Below, piece by piece: positions 1 through 11,989 of a stretch of DNA of 64,000 nucleotides (its first letter is position 1; every line of letters begins with the position of its first letter). The position numbers and the translations under genes are program-made. Under the pieces are notes generated by a model that did not search any database, was not told where the DNA came from, and saw only the letters and a list, made by a program, of their open reading frames with translations. This DNA comes from Silurus meridionalis (lineage: Eukaryota > Chordata > Actinopteri > Siluriformes > Siluridae): assembly GCF_014805685.1 (NCBI RefSeq), contig NC_060909.1, positions 5,581,292-5,645,291 on the forward strand. The letters are read 5' to 3'.

Positions 1-677
1 ACTTTTCCCAACACATATTTGCATATACATTTCAAGGGAGACAAAAGGAGGCCCAAAGATAGATGATCAGCATAATCCTAGGCCTAAATAAAGCTTTTGT
101 TCGTAATAACACACAAACACACACATACACACAAACACACACACCACGCTACATATGCAAGGCTGCTGCAGGTGCTGTGGGACTCTAATGAAGACAAATA
201 CGCGTTCAGGAACGCTAGAAGTGCCATAATAACAAATAAAGATCAATACTGTTCAGAGGAGAATTATTAGCCAGCTTTGTGAGTTTTAGCCAAAAGCCTG
301 TGAGTCTGATTTGCCTGTCTTACTCATAAACTTCCTCTCGTTCAGAGAAGACTGAAGGAAACACCATATCTTTTGCTCTTGGATTTTCTTTTCTTCCTCT
401 CAGTGCTCCTGCTCTGTCTGGGTGCTCACTGAGGCGTCACGGGTTAAGTAGCTGGCCCAGAGGGAGCCCACAGAGTGGTGTGGGTCCACCTGGGCCGTGA
501 GCCTTCAGCCTCTGAGGTTACAGGTCAGTCCACAGAACTACACCACCACCACCACCACACCATGCATTACCCAGACCCTGGTCTGCCTCCAAACCCAGTG
601 CAGGAGGCCATTAATATAATCACAGGGATGTAGTGTGCGGCAGAGAGCCCCAAGGCTATGGCAATCAGTAGGGCACC

Positions 678-681
<4 letters not shown>
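1..681. other. Unique non-coding sequence
   Basis: No gene recognised. It holds a short imperfect CA tract (about 108-143) and a short CAC tract (541-558). Open frames here run into the following GA array and are not credible proteins. Confidence 0.5.

Positions 682-744
<63 letters not shown>
682..744. repeat. (GA)n microsatellite
   Basis: About 31 uninterrupted GA units, read as CT on the other strand. It produces Ser-Leu frames on the minus strand that are artefacts. Confidence 0.97.
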
Positions 745-747
<3 letters not shown>

Positions 748-1565
748 GAGGGAGGGAGTGGCACGAGAGAAATAAATACATAAACGAAAGAAAAGTCTCC
801 CAGAGCTTCCCCGGATCGGGCCGCTCTCTGAAACGAGATCACAGCGGATCATCAGTCCTAAGAGAGGCGAGCGGCAGGACGTGGGTGTGTGTGTGGGTTT
901 GGGGTTGTGTGTGTGGGGGAGCCGAGACCTCCCATGAAGAAAACAGAGAGTGAGATGGAGAGTGTGTGTGTATGTGTGTGTGTGTGTGTGTGGGAGTGAG
1001 AGAGAGAGAGAATCATGAATCTTCCTCTCCCAACCTTAGGCTTTTTCTAGCTGGTTGATCTAGCGATGACTGGTCACAGTACCATCATCATGCAAATTTA
1101 AACAGAGACGATCTTTTACCCTCCTAATGACGGCCCACACGTACAGTGGAAAGTGTTAATTATCAACACCAGAGCAGCCCCCCCTACACATGCATGCGCT
1201 AGTCACCAGCTAAACTTGTTATAAATGTCTTAATAATTGCGTGTATAATACAGAAGACGTGATGTTCGGATACATGCACGTGAAGGAAGCTAGCAAAAGT
1301 GTCATTAGGCTAAAAAAGTGTGTATGTACAGCTGCACACTGAATTTGTTTTTCGCTAGGGCAAAAATTATTGAGCAGAATGTAGTGAAAGTGTTAGCTAG
1401 GTAATGCAGCATGCTAGCTAAGCTGTGCTCTTGCACTTATTTCCCAAGTTTCTAAATTGCTGCTGAGCTGCAACAGAAGAAAGTGTTAAGATTGTGTGTT
1501 TGAATCCCAACAATGTGACACAATCTCTAGGTGAGAGGAAAAACATATTTTCTCTTTCTGTCAAA
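745..1565. other. Unique sequence with short GT/GA tracts
   Basis: No gene seen. A GT tract (about 961-992) runs into a short GA tract (998-1010). An exact POU octamer ATGCAAAT lies at 1090-1097. Near 1497-1509 there is a stretch resembling a tRNA B box (TTTGAATCCCA), without a matching A box, so no tRNA is called. Confidence 0.45.
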
Positions 1566-1630
1566 TTATTTACATTTATGCCATTAGTCAGACCCTCTTG
1601 TCCAGAACAATTACATCATTTATTATACAA
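1566..1630 (-). mobile_element. 3' tail fragment of a tRNA-derived fish SINE
   Basis: On the minus strand this resembles the conserved 3' tail of a widespread fish SINE, in which a stretch meaning roughly 'GTAAGTCGCTCTGGATAAG' precedes 'TCTGCTAAATG'. The tRNA-like head is absent, so it is a 5'-truncated copy. The same family occurs with its head at 52096-52241. The assignment rests on recalled family sequence, not on a search. Confidence 0.5.
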
Positions 1631-1769
1631 CTGAACAGAGACTAAAGGACTTCATGGGTATCTGTAAGGTTATGTATGTGGAAGAGGGCAGATAGTGCTG
1701 TCTCCTTAGTTTGGTTTCTCAGAGGAATCACATGACTTCCTCAGCCCATATGAGGAAAAATAGAATATA

Positions 1770-2147
1770 CAGGTAGTCCCCGACTTCTGATAGAGATGCG
1801 TTACAATGACATCGTCGTAACCTGAAACTATTGTAAGTCAAGACATGGAGTAACCTACCCAGGAGTCTTTAAGAATGGTGATCAGTATGGGGTAGTATAC
1901 TGTAATTTGTTAATAATTCAACAGTACATAAATTACAGTACATCATTTAGCAAAACAGAGCAATTTACAGTACGGTAATGTATACATTTTGTATACTCAC
2001 AAGGTGGAAGATTTTGGCAGCATCCCAATGTATCATACGAAATTTAAAATGCCACACAAAAATGTTAATATTTGTACATTTTTTTCGTAATGCTATTGTA
2101 TTTGTAAGATCGAAAAAGTTTAACCCTCGTAACTTGAGGACTACCTG
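1770..2147. mobile_element. MITE with CAGGTAGTCC terminal inverted repeats, TA target site
   Basis: The left end begins CAGGTAGTCCCCGACTT and the reverse complement of the right end begins CAGGTAGTCCTCAAGTT: 17 bases with three mismatches. Both ends are flanked by TA (1768-1769 and 2148-2149), the target duplication of Tc1/mariner/pogo elements. The 378-bp body is AT-rich with no transposase similarity, so it would depend on an enzyme supplied elsewhere. The superfamily call follows from TIR plus TA duplication; the exact family is not known to me. Confidence 0.8.
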
Positions 2148-3438
2148 TATATATAAATACAATCAAGGGGTAACAATAAACATATACGACAAAAAAAAAT
2201 ATTAACCCTTATCATAGAGTATGTTCTTTCTGTACCAAATCCCATTCGCACAAATTGGAAAATTTCATTTGCCTTTGACCATTCAATCCGACTGTGGGTA
2301 GATAAAAATGTGCCTCGTCATATGACATGAACTTATTCTACAAATGACCTGCTGTAATTCTGTAATTCTCTGGAACCTGGTGCGCTTTCTTCTAACACCG
2401 TGCACTTTTCTAAAGTACAGTATCCAACACAGAGGGCAGGACAGGAACTGATACGTCCGGTACAAAAAAAAAATCACTTGACCTTGGTTAGCCTCACGTC
2501 TATTTTTGACACATTTTCTGACACTCTGAGTGGATTTATAAGTCTAAGAGAAACCCGAGTTCTCTGCTTGAACTGGCTCGGATTTCTCTCATCCATGCAT
2601 CCATGTCCTGCTCTTTGGGCTGAGGGCTCGTGATTGGATCGTCCATGTGCATCGTCGCTGATCTGTCTTGACAGCCTTATTTTTTTAAACTTTCCTGGAC
2701 ACTTCCTCCATCAGTTAATTTAGCTTTCTCCCATTTACACCGATCGGCACAACAGCTTTCACAAAAAGACGAAACGGGCGGACAACAATGTCAAGTGATA
2801 AAAAAAAAAAAATAGGAAGGAACCAAAACATTTTTTGAAGTGGCTAATTTGAGAAAATTGCCCCAAAGAAACGCATGAAATATATCACGGGTAAATGCTC
2901 TAGCATAGTGTGAGGAGGAGGAGGAGGAGGAGGAAGCATCTTAAGACTTAAAAGGTGTAAAGGAAGCTGCACGTCAGGGGAATTCTCTCCGAGAGGCCTT
3001 TTAAAATTCACTCCGGCAATAACGCAGATAAAGGCAAATTCCCTAAAGTAAATACTGTTTAACTCTCACCTTCAGCAGCAGTTACTTACAACAGTCTTCA
3101 CAGGAGTGACAGCTCTCCACAAACAAAAGCACTGCTACTGTATAGTGATGGCAGGTGAGACGTGCAAATATTTAAATGTGTCTGAGTGTGTGTGAGAAAG
3201 AGAAAATGTGCGTGTGAGAATGAGAGAAAATAGAAAGGCAGACTATTTTTACATGTACAATACAATGCACTATTACGGTCTCACACACACACACACACAA
3301 CAGTTACACGATTTCTCAAAGCATTTTGGATTTTAAACAAAACTTCAACTTGTGCAATTGTTTTAAATCATTACCACTAGGACGTTAAAAAACACTGAGA
3401 CATCAATGCAGTGCAATGTAACATGCATACAATGGGGA

Positions 3439-3441
<3 letters not shown>
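2148..3441. other. Unique non-coding sequence
   Basis: No gene recognised. It contains a GGA trinucleotide tract (about 2911-2933), short homopolymer A runs and a short CA tract (3283-3299). The part around 2480-2700 is of mixed composition and free of repeats, so it could be conserved, but there is nothing specific to support this. Confidence 0.45.

Positions 3442-3486
<45 letters not shown>
3442..3486. repeat. (GA)n microsatellite
   Basis: About 22 uninterrupted GA units. Confidence 0.96.
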
Positions 3487-3488
<2 letters not shown>

Positions 3489-4639
3489 TGTACTGTATGT
3501 TTGGGTCTCCTTGCACTGAACTTCCTCGCTATCCCTCACCTTCACCAGGCTAAAAGAGATCTGCTGAAACCTCTACAGCTAAAACAGCACATGCATATAT
3601 ACTTAACGGTTGTCTCGATGTACTTGAGCAATGCTGCAGGCCTGGAAATGTGGTGTGAGGAAAGAAGTGCTCACAGAAGGGCATGTGTTCAAAGCTTGGA
3701 ACGTTCGTTAACATCCAGATCTATTTATTTACTTTTGCTTCGCCAGAAAAAAAAACAGTAATACTCTATTAGGACTTTCAGTGGGCCGAAAAAATAGTGT
3801 TATAAGACGCATGGTTAAATACTGCCATTCTAAAAAAAATTATAATTAAAAAAACAGTTCGACAGAAAAAGAGATGTATTGTATTTTTCAATAAAAAGAG
3901 CTTCATCAACCTAAAAGTACCTAAATCTACAATGAGAAACTGCTTTGCGAGACAAAACATGTCTCAAAAGATGTCAGCAACTTACAAAAAAAGAGCTCCT
4001 CCTATCTCTCCAAAACCACACCCCCAAACAATCAGGTTTCATATGAAATGTCTGGACGTTATCTAAATTGACATACAATATGATTCACAGACATTCATCA
4101 TCTGTCATGGCTGATGCAGGTGGTCCATATATTTTTTCTTCTATTCCTCCTATTGATAGTAACCAGGACCAGCGCTTTATTTCAGAGAAGATATTTTGAC
4201 AGCCGGCAGAGTGTGTTACTGCTAAATATTACTACAGGTGTGTCTGGAATTTGTCCAACAGAAAAAATGTAGTTATTTATCGAGACTCAGGTCTGAATCT
4301 AATGCATCTTTTACTTTATGTGCCCAAAATTCTATATCCCACATAATTATATATACAAAAATGTGTTTAAATGATTAAATACATTTGAAAACCACAGTGA
4401 ATTCAGATTTATTTTAAGACCTTTACTTAATTGTGTACATTTATATATGTCTTTTTATTCAATCCATATAGCAAATTCATCAGAACACGTTACATAGATC
4501 CATTTGGACAAACTTGACTAAAATCAAAGTGAATAATAATTATAAAGACTCAATGACAAATATTATAACTTTATTAATTGATCTTGTGTCATGAGAGTGC
4601 AAACTAAATAAGCAAACAATTTAAAAACAGTGGGCTTTG
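3487..4639. other. AT-rich unique sequence
   Basis: No gene recognised. Sequence becomes progressively AT-rich toward 4.6 kb, with several short A runs. No transposon ends seen. Confidence 0.4.
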
Positions 4640-4950
4640 GGACTCCCCTTTAGTAACAATTTCACCTGAATATTGCACTCCTATCATCCTATCAACAAAC
4701 TTACAAGTGTTTGACTTGAGTAATGATTTATAATCCTGCAATCGAGTGTCACTCAAAAGAGGACTAGTTCCTTTTCCTATTCTGGTTCTTCTCAAGATTT
4801 CTTAATCATGAGTTCTTTTTTCTTCTCCTGTCGCCTCTGGTTTGTTCATTTAAGGCCCTAAAATCTTTTTTGTAAAGCTGCTTTGTGACGACGTCTATTG
4901 TTAAGGCCGATACACATATACTATTTAATTGAATTAGACTGAATAAAATG
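4640..4950 (+). mobile_element. 3' UTR end of an L2-like LINE
   Basis: The stretch around 4700-4920 resembles the 3' untranslated end of a common fish LINE. Recognisable features are the 'TTACAAGTGTTTGA' and 'CAATCGAGTGTCACTCAAAA' segments, the 'TTTGTAAAGCTGCTTTGTGA' segment near the 3' end, and a tail of degenerate GAATT units. No reverse transcriptase remains, so this is a heavily 5'-truncated copy. The family name is from memory of L2/CR1-type tails and should be checked against a repeat library. Confidence 0.55.
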
Positions 4951-5071
4951 TTCTACTCTATTCTATTGAGATAAGATATGGACCTCATCCTTTACTACAA
5001 AGCTCCAGAAGAAAACGTGGAGAAGCACTAAAGAGCTCTGCAGACAGCCGGTCATCTCGCTATCACTGCTG

Positions 5072-5072
<1 letters not shown>

Positions 5073-5110
<38 letters not shown>
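5073..5110. repeat. (CA)n microsatellite
   Basis: About 19 CA units; first member of the array cluster at 5.07-5.99 kb. Confidence 0.96.
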
Positions 5111-5111
<1 letters not shown>

Positions 5112-5228
5112 CTCGAGCGGCTTGTTCAAGTGCATGGCGCCGATATGTTAAGTACATCACCCTCTCTTTATGACAACGTCTCTATCTTTCACTTTCTGGC
5201 ATCACTGGCTTCTCTTCCTTTGTAAACC

Positions 5229-5232
<4 letters not shown>

Positions 5233-5277
<45 letters not shown>

Positions 5278-5337
5278 TTCTCTCTCTCTCTTTCTAGCTG
5301 TCCCTCTTTATCTCTCCTCCTCTCTCTCTCTCTCTCG
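5233..5337. repeat. CT-rich polypyrimidine tract
   Basis: A pure (CT)n array (about 5234-5274) followed by interrupted CT tracts to 5337. Confidence 0.95.
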
Positions 5338-5510
5338 CTAATTCACAGGGTCTGGTCTGTCTGTGCGGCTGGAGACGCCAATGCTATCATTATCAGCCAA
5401 TTCAGCCAGCCGTTAAATGGTGGAATCAGGAGACATTTGCTCTCCTCCACTATCGCTGTGACATCATTACCGGGAGAATCAACAGCACAAGCACTCTGAC
5501 CGCATGAGTA
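5338..5510. other. Unique island between microsatellites
   Basis: About 170 bp of non-repetitive sequence between the CT and GT arrays. It contains no splice signals or coding similarity that I can recognise. Confidence 0.35.
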
Positions 5511-5571
<61 letters not shown>

Positions 5572-5596
5572 TTTAAATGTGTGTAACAGAAAATAT

Positions 5597-5657
<61 letters not shown>
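5511..5657. repeat. Two adjacent (GT)n arrays
   Basis: GT arrays at about 5519-5570 and 5598-5657, separated by 27 bp of unique sequence. Confidence 0.96.
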
Positions 5658-5660
<3 letters not shown>

Positions 5661-5771
5661 GGTGGTTGTAACAATAACGGGGTCCTACCTGTAAGATAGC
5701 AAGAGATGTAGAAGGTCGTCAGAGGAGGTTTCCTAAATGTTGAGTCTGGGGAAGAAAAGAGAGACAGAGAG

Positions 5772-5779
<8 letters not shown>

Positions 5780-5827
<48 letters not shown>
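5780..5827. repeat. (GA)n microsatellite
   Basis: About 24 GA units, preceded by imperfect GA-rich sequence from 5758. Confidence 0.95.
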
Positions 5828-5830
<3 letters not shown>

Positions 5831-5920
5831 ATAGAGAAGGATAAAGAGGATTAGAGAGCTGTTTTCCCATTCAGGGTTAATGACAGCTACAACACTTGTG
5901 CAGTTTCTTTTTTCATCCCT

Positions 5921-5993
5921 CTCTCTCACTCACTCACTCACTCACTCACTCACTCACTCACTCACCTCACTCACTCACTCACTCACTCACTCT
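5921..5993. repeat. (ACTC)n tetranucleotide array
   Basis: About 16 ACTC units with one interruption near 5967. It gives an artefactual Thr-His-Ser-Leu frame. Confidence 0.93.
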
Positions 5994-6968
5994 CATCTTT
6001 ATCTTCATAACATCACTCTAATAACCACCTGTGAACCTCCACATGACCACATGAGACACTCTTAGGCTTCTGGAGTGGTGTCACCCCTGTGAATCTTGCC
6101 TGCTCCTCCTTCAAGGTATAAATCATCATGGTTTAGCTAATATCCATTTTTAAACTTGCTCCCTGATTAACAGCACCGCACCCCCTCTCGTCCAAATCCC
6201 TCGTGCCACAGTGGCGCTGAATAGCGTTCCGACGCTTTGCTTTTTTTCCCTTTCATATCGCCTCTTTTTCCCCCGCCACCACTTTTAAACGATAGGTACT
6301 TCAACGGCAACACAAATAACATTTCATTAACCATGGCTGTCACGTCAGCTTCGAAGTGCTGCGATCAGCATTTTAACCTTCACCTGCACGTGTGGAGGAA
6401 AAAAAGAAAAATGCATGTGCGTTTTTAATGAACTAATAAAAGAATTCCCCTCCCCCTTTGCTCCAAACAACGCAGAGAGTAAATCAGAGGTGATGGAACG
6501 CGAAACATATGGAACGCATGTGAGCCCATGGCAGTGACTGACCTTTAAATATGTCCGGATAAATGTAGGGAAAATATAAATAAAATATAGCGGGGAAAAA
6601 AAACAGATATGTGTACGTATGTAGACGAGAGTATAGAGAGAAACAAAGTCGGATCAAAAAGGCCGGACTTAACACGGTTGATTCAAACAGCCTGGATCCA
6701 GGCGGCGCCCCGTTTCAAATCTGACTGCTCACGATTAGGAATTGTCAAAATATTTGCGGCGGTGGAATTCCAACAGGCGAGCGACACGTGTTCCCCTACA
6801 AAGGGCCCATCTTCCTCGAGTAACAAGTCGAGAGAATGAGTGGAGACAGCGAACCTAAAATCCCCCAGGCTAAAGAAATCCAGCTATTGTAGTAATAACC
6901 CGTGAGACCTGGCTGGGAATGTACAGCTTTCAGAAGCACTTCTCATCCTATTTGTAGCACGGTCATTG

Positions 6969-6969
<1 letters not shown>
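5994..6969. other. Unique sequence, no gene
   Basis: Mixed-composition sequence. Adjacent E-box cores CACCTG and CACGTG lie near 6381-6391 in a CpG-containing stretch (6180-6400). No coding exon recognised. Confidence 0.35.
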
Positions 6970-7004
<35 letters not shown>

Positions 7005-7017
7005 AATAAATAAATAA
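6970..7017. repeat. (GT)n then (AAAT)n
   Basis: A short GT array (6970-6998) followed directly by AAAT units (about 6999-7017). Confidence 0.9.
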
Positions 7018-7189
7018 ACCATTGGTACAGCAGGTCACCGTATTCCTCGTTTTTTCGCCTTTTCAAACCCATGTGAAACTTCTTCCTGATAAATACTCAC
7101 TGAGGTTTGCCTATCATTCCAAAATGCATTTTTTTCCCTCTCTTTTTCTTTCCCTCCTCTTCTCAATTTTTTTTTTGTTCCACAAGGCA

Positions 7190-7700
7190 AGTTTCATTAA
7201 AGATCCAATTATGCAAATCAGGTCCTGAAGAGCCAGTTGAATATGCAGTATAATAGTGTACAGTAATAGTTCAACACAATATACGGCATCAGGGGCAGAT
7301 TTACGAGGCAACATAACTGCACTCCTGCTGTCCTTTGGAGGAAACCTCTTGATCATAATTAAAGGTGCTGGGGCCCTCTTTACTCTCTGTCGGCAGCCAT
7401 CTTGCCCGGATCCCTCAAGGGGGACCCTCTCTAGTGGCCCACCGTCTAAGGTCGTGACCCGGAAACAGCTTGAGAACAGGGATCATTAAACCCTCTAATT
7501 ATCTTGGGACGCTTCGTACCAGAGATATCCGTTTGTCTCAACCGTCCCACTGAGCCTTCGGAGGAATTTAGCGCTATCCGCGGCCTCACTGCTATTTCTC
7601 GGCATTTGAAACGCTCTGAAAAGAATTTGAACAGGGATGCTTAGACCCGGTGATTGACAGACAGTTGCCTGGTTGCACAAAGCCCTTGTCTGGTGAGATG
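7190..7700. promoter_or_regulatory. Candidate enhancer block with POU octamer and PBX/MEIS decamer
   Basis: Repeat-free sequence of balanced composition. An exact octamer ATGCAAAT sits at 7211-7218 in the context ATTATGCAAAT. An exact TGATTGACAG, the consensus for PBX with MEIS/PREP partners, sits at 7651-7660. Both are seen directly; that the block is an active enhancer is inference. Open frames across it (7256-7489 on plus, 7495-7704 on minus) match no protein family I know. Confidence 0.35.
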
Positions 7701-8664
7701 ACATGGCTGTAATTTTGCTTGGTTCGACAGCTCAGCAGCAGATCATCCCCTCACCCTGCGCTCAGAGCAACACAGAGCAACATTTTTATTAACCATAACA
7801 AATTAATGTCTCTTAAATTTAAAAGCAGATATACTAAGCAACTAAAAACAACATTAGAACGCTGTCATTGGCCTAAACGGCAAGGCCAAAGCTGAGGCTC
7901 TCCGACCATCTCTCTCAAGGCTGTGTAAACCCGAGCGGCTCAACACAGTCTACCATTGAAGCGAGGGGCCGAGCATTCGCTCTCAGGCCATGAGGACGCA
8001 CCTCCAAACCACACCTCCTAATAAACAGGCCAGATGGAGAAGCGCTGCCATTGAGCTTCATTCATTTTAGGTCACTTTCCCAGCTCGAATTAAAGTCTGC
8101 TTATCGCACTCAGTCCCCCCAAAAAAACAGCATTAGGTCACGCTTGAAGAATGTCCCTATCATGAAGTTCGAAAGACTTTACAATGTAACGCTCACATTC
8201 CTCAAAATAGTGTTTGATCAAAGGGGTGTTATGTGCTCGGATTTTTTTTTCTTTTTTTCCAAGAAGGGGCACTTAAGGAGACTTAAGCATAGCAGTTGCT
8301 GAGACGAGGTTCAGATGGTATGCGGGGTCTTTATTTGACCGCTTCATGTGCGTATTGTCTATAGGATAAACCAATTTCCAGGAATCGCAAAACAAAATCG
8401 AAAGGATGGCAAGAAACTTATGCCCAAACATTCTATATCTCTGCAAGCATCCCAAAGGAGTGCTGAAAAAAAAAAAAACTTGCTTGAATAAAAAGCATCT
8501 GCACACATCTGTTCGGCTCCGTCATCTGCGCTCGAGTTTTACTGTGATGCACACTTCTTCTGCACTCCTCAGTAAAACTAAAAGCAGCATTACTCGATAG
8601 ATTTTCCTCATGGAAAAGTGCCTCGGGGTGGGGTAGAGTAGACCGTATTATCTTGGACCCCTTG

Positions 8665-8666
<2 letters not shown>
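7701..8666. other. Unique sequence, no gene
   Basis: Non-repetitive sequence with short homopolymers (T near 8241-8249, A near 8466-8477). The part 7860-8040 is richer in GC and may belong with the preceding regulatory candidate. No exon recognised. Confidence 0.35.

Positions 8667-8699
<33 letters not shown>
8667..8699. repeat. (CT)n microsatellite
   Basis: About 16 CT units. Confidence 0.94.
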
Positions 8700-8701
<2 letters not shown>

Positions 8702-9372
8702 CCCGGCAGACAGACAGACGCTCCTTCTGGTGGCACCCTGGCACGAGGCAGTAGAGACAAGCTCATTCGTCACCACCTCATCTGTCAGGGCACTCTTTAT
8801 TCTTAGATCACACACTGATGTCTGTGATTAGCCTGTTCAAAAAACTTCCACTCTTTAGCCCTCTCTCCCTCTCTCTTTCTTTCTCTTTCTCACACTCACT
8901 CACTCACTCTCGCTCACATACAGAATGTCTAACAAATCAGTGCTCAACTATAAATGACAATAAATGACATGCAGAGCATTAAATGTTCTTCTTTCGACTA
9001 TAATTATTTGCTAAAGACAAAAGTTGACAACTGTCAGTAGTCACAAACTAACTCCCATTTGTATGTTGCGTGCGATGACATGATGAACTGCGTCTTCTGC
9101 ACCGCATGACAGATATTGAATGATGGGTCTTACAAGCTTAATCAATTCAAACAGACAGGCCTAAAGAGTAAAGTAAGGCACTGCAGTTTAAATGTGTGAC
9201 GGTGGGACAATGCTATGAACATTCTCTTTTTTTTTTTTTTTTTGGGAATTATTGTGTTGCCACACCCTGACTTATAATATGACAGCAACAGAAGAAACTT
9301 CGAAGAAGGAAAATATTCGGTGAGTAAAATAAAACAAAAAATTCTCACTGTACCCAAACGTAACAATAATCT
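8700..9372. other. Unique sequence, no gene
   Basis: CT-rich and CTCA-rich patches (8860-8915) and a T homopolymer (about 9229-9243). Nothing else recognised. Confidence 0.35.
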
Positions 9373-9433
9373 TAATAATAATAATAATAATAAAAAATAA
9401 TAAAAAAAAATAATAATAATAATAATAATAATA
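9373..9433. repeat. (AAT)n trinucleotide array
   Basis: AAT units interrupted by an A-rich centre. Confidence 0.93.
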
Positions 9434-9539
9434 CAAATTTCAAACCCACCTACCTACCTATAAAAATAACAATTTGCAAAGAGCAATCAATTATGTCAAG
9501 TAGTATCTGTATAAAGGTAAATAATCTTACAGTTAAAGT

Positions 9540-10330
9540 GCTCCATCTATGGTGATTTCACACTGTTCTTGTGATTAGGCGTAATAAATTAGCCTTTCCC
9601 CCTATATTTAACTTAACCTTGCTCATCAAGGTTATTAACAAGCCTCAGCACGGGCTAATGCCGGCGTGTTAGCCCGCAAGCACCGTGCAAGCACCCCAAA
9701 TAAATAAACACGGCTCTCTGGGTGTGGAGGGATTCTGCTGCCACTCGGGAGAAAGGCCTTCGTTTTCCAAGCCTCAGAGGAGGGGGGGTCTCCACAGCAC
9801 ATATCAATTAATACCTAATCGTCCCGGCCTTGCTGCCTGCCACAACACCACTGCTACTACCACCACCACCACTACTGCCGCCCCCCTAAAACAGCCTGAC
9901 TAAGGCCCGGGCATCTGGAAGACAATTTCCTCCAATTAAAAGGAGCAGAGAAGCATTTAAGTGTGGAATGGCTGTTTGATCACGTCTCCAAGGCTCCAGC
10001 CTGGATCCAGTCGGCTGAGCCGGAGATTGACAGCCCTGGAGAGATCGAGGTGGGGGGGGGGGCAGATGGAAGAGAAGAGAGCAGGTCATTCGGCCTCACT
10101 CTTGCCCCCTGCTCAACCACTAGCCATGGCACCAGGCAGAGGGACGAGCATGCACCGAGCAAACCGGGGGACACACTGGCTTTCCCGGCTGCTGCCAAGT
10201 TCCACCACGCAACACGCACTCTGCCTGCCGAACGAGCACAAGACGCATATGTAAATGAGAGCGGAGACACCAGGGAGGAGACATTTTGACAGGATTGGCT
10301 TGGGCTGTTTAGCCCTGTCGAACTGCTATC
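9540..10330. promoter_or_regulatory. Candidate conserved non-coding block
   Basis: About 800 bp of repeat-poor sequence, more GC-rich than its surroundings. It carries AGATTGACAG (10024-10033), one base from the PBX/MEIS decamer, and TAATAAATTAG-type homeodomain cores near 9583-9592. An 11-base G run lies at 10052-10062. Several open frames overlap around 9960-10290 on both strands; this reflects GC content, and none resembles a known protein. Regulatory function is inferred only. Confidence 0.3.
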
Positions 10331-11712
10331 GGATCTATTGGCAGAGCATTTTCACAAGAGTCTTCATAACGCTTCTTCCTTCACTGAATTTCAATGACTT
10401 GAGTATTTCTTTCACCCCCCAAAAAAATTATAAATGTACTGATATTTGAATGATGACTGCACGACGGACGATGCACAAAAACTTAGTGACATTCGGGTGT
10501 AAAATATTCGATTGTTGCTTGGGTACAATATGTCCATATTTTGTACGTTAATTAGTCACCTATATTTAGTAACATTTTTTACTAATTAGTCATATACATT
10601 TTTAATCACAGGGTATAGCTTTCTCCCAAAAAAAAAAAAGTTTAATGGTGAGAGAACAAAGGCATTAAAATATCATTTATCTCTGAGTTTTAAAAAAATA
10701 ATGTGTGCCAAGAAATACGGTATAATAATTGCACAAATTACGGCCTATAACTCAATTCATATAGACTTCCATACACACACTAGGCTCTCGTGTATTTTTT
10801 TTTTCCTTTATGCTTGTCGACGTAAATGATCACAACACATACTGCTTCTAATTCGCCTTAATTTTCATTCGTCCAAAACGCCACATTTTCAGGGGCACAT
10901 TAAAGCTGACCCCACATATGTATGGGGTGTAATACAAGAGGTTTGAAGCGTGTGAGCGGTCTGCATGTCAAATCAGAAAAATGAAAAGCTGAGCTGAGAA
11001 GAAATGTCTACGCCCAGACACTATTACACACATAATATCGTTCTCGTATACAGTTTAACAATGACGGCGTCTTATTTACACTGCGTGTCTGCACAACCTG
11101 TTCCTGACCCTTAGCATTAATAAGGAATGGTGGTTTGTGTGCTGGTGGTGGTGGTGGTCATGGTGGGGAGAACCAGCAGAATGTTACCTCGTTTCAACTT
11201 ATTGGGTTAGTCAGAACAAAATATAACGATATGATATCTAAAAAAAAAATTGAGGTGATTTCCAGTGATAAGTGATTATATTAATGCATTAGATCCTGGA
11301 TGATGTACTTTAGATGTCCACTTGTTAGGGTCACATCTCTTTTTTGTCTATACCTTTTTTTTAAATAGTCCGCTGTCTCCTCACTCATATTGAGGACAGA
11401 AGGAGACACCTGCAGTTCGAAGGGATGGATCAGAGGTGCTTTGTTAGGTATTTTTGACTTTTCCTAGATTTGGGAAATGCTGTGCTTTTGGATAAAACAG
11501 CAAAGCCGTTGTTGCGTGTTTTATTCTACAGTACTTATCTGATATGCTACAGCTTTAAAAACCTTGAATTCTCAGTGAATGCAAGAAAGCATGGAGGTGA
11601 CTTCCTTTAAATATCTAATAATGTCTAGATAATTTATGATGTGAGAAAACCTTTACCGCCCCTGTATATTTAAATGTCATATTTCATGCTGGTAACATGG
11701 CAAGGCTCGGCT
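10331..11712. other. AT-rich unique sequence
   Basis: No gene or transposon recognised. Contains A/T homopolymers and a short GGT tract (11143-11158). Confidence 0.35.
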
Positions 11713-11793
11713 CACTCTCTCTCTCTCTCTTTCTCTCTCTCTCTTTCCATCTCTCCCCCTTTCTTTCTCTCTCTCTCTCTCTCTCTCTTTTTC
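11713..11793. repeat. CT-rich polypyrimidine tract
   Basis: Interrupted CT arrays; the neighbouring Ser-Leu and Arg-Glu frames are artefacts of it. Confidence 0.92.
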
Positions 11794-11989
11794 CCTGTCT
11801 CGCAACTTTCTGTTTTTCTCGTAAAAACGCGTTATTTCCCAAAGCGACTACGCCCTCGACAGTCGTTAAAAATCTCCATTTTTCTGCCAATACGTGCAGG
11901 TTTTCTTTAGATACAAAGGGATCGTAAAAGCCTCCTATGACATTTACCCCTCGGTTGTTGAATGCCATCATCATCATCACGTCCCTCCG

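Noticed and set aside
1480..1515. B-box-like TTTGAATCCCA, possible tRNA or SINE head
   Set aside because: No A box at proper distance, and the neighbouring SINE tail at 1566 has the opposite orientation.
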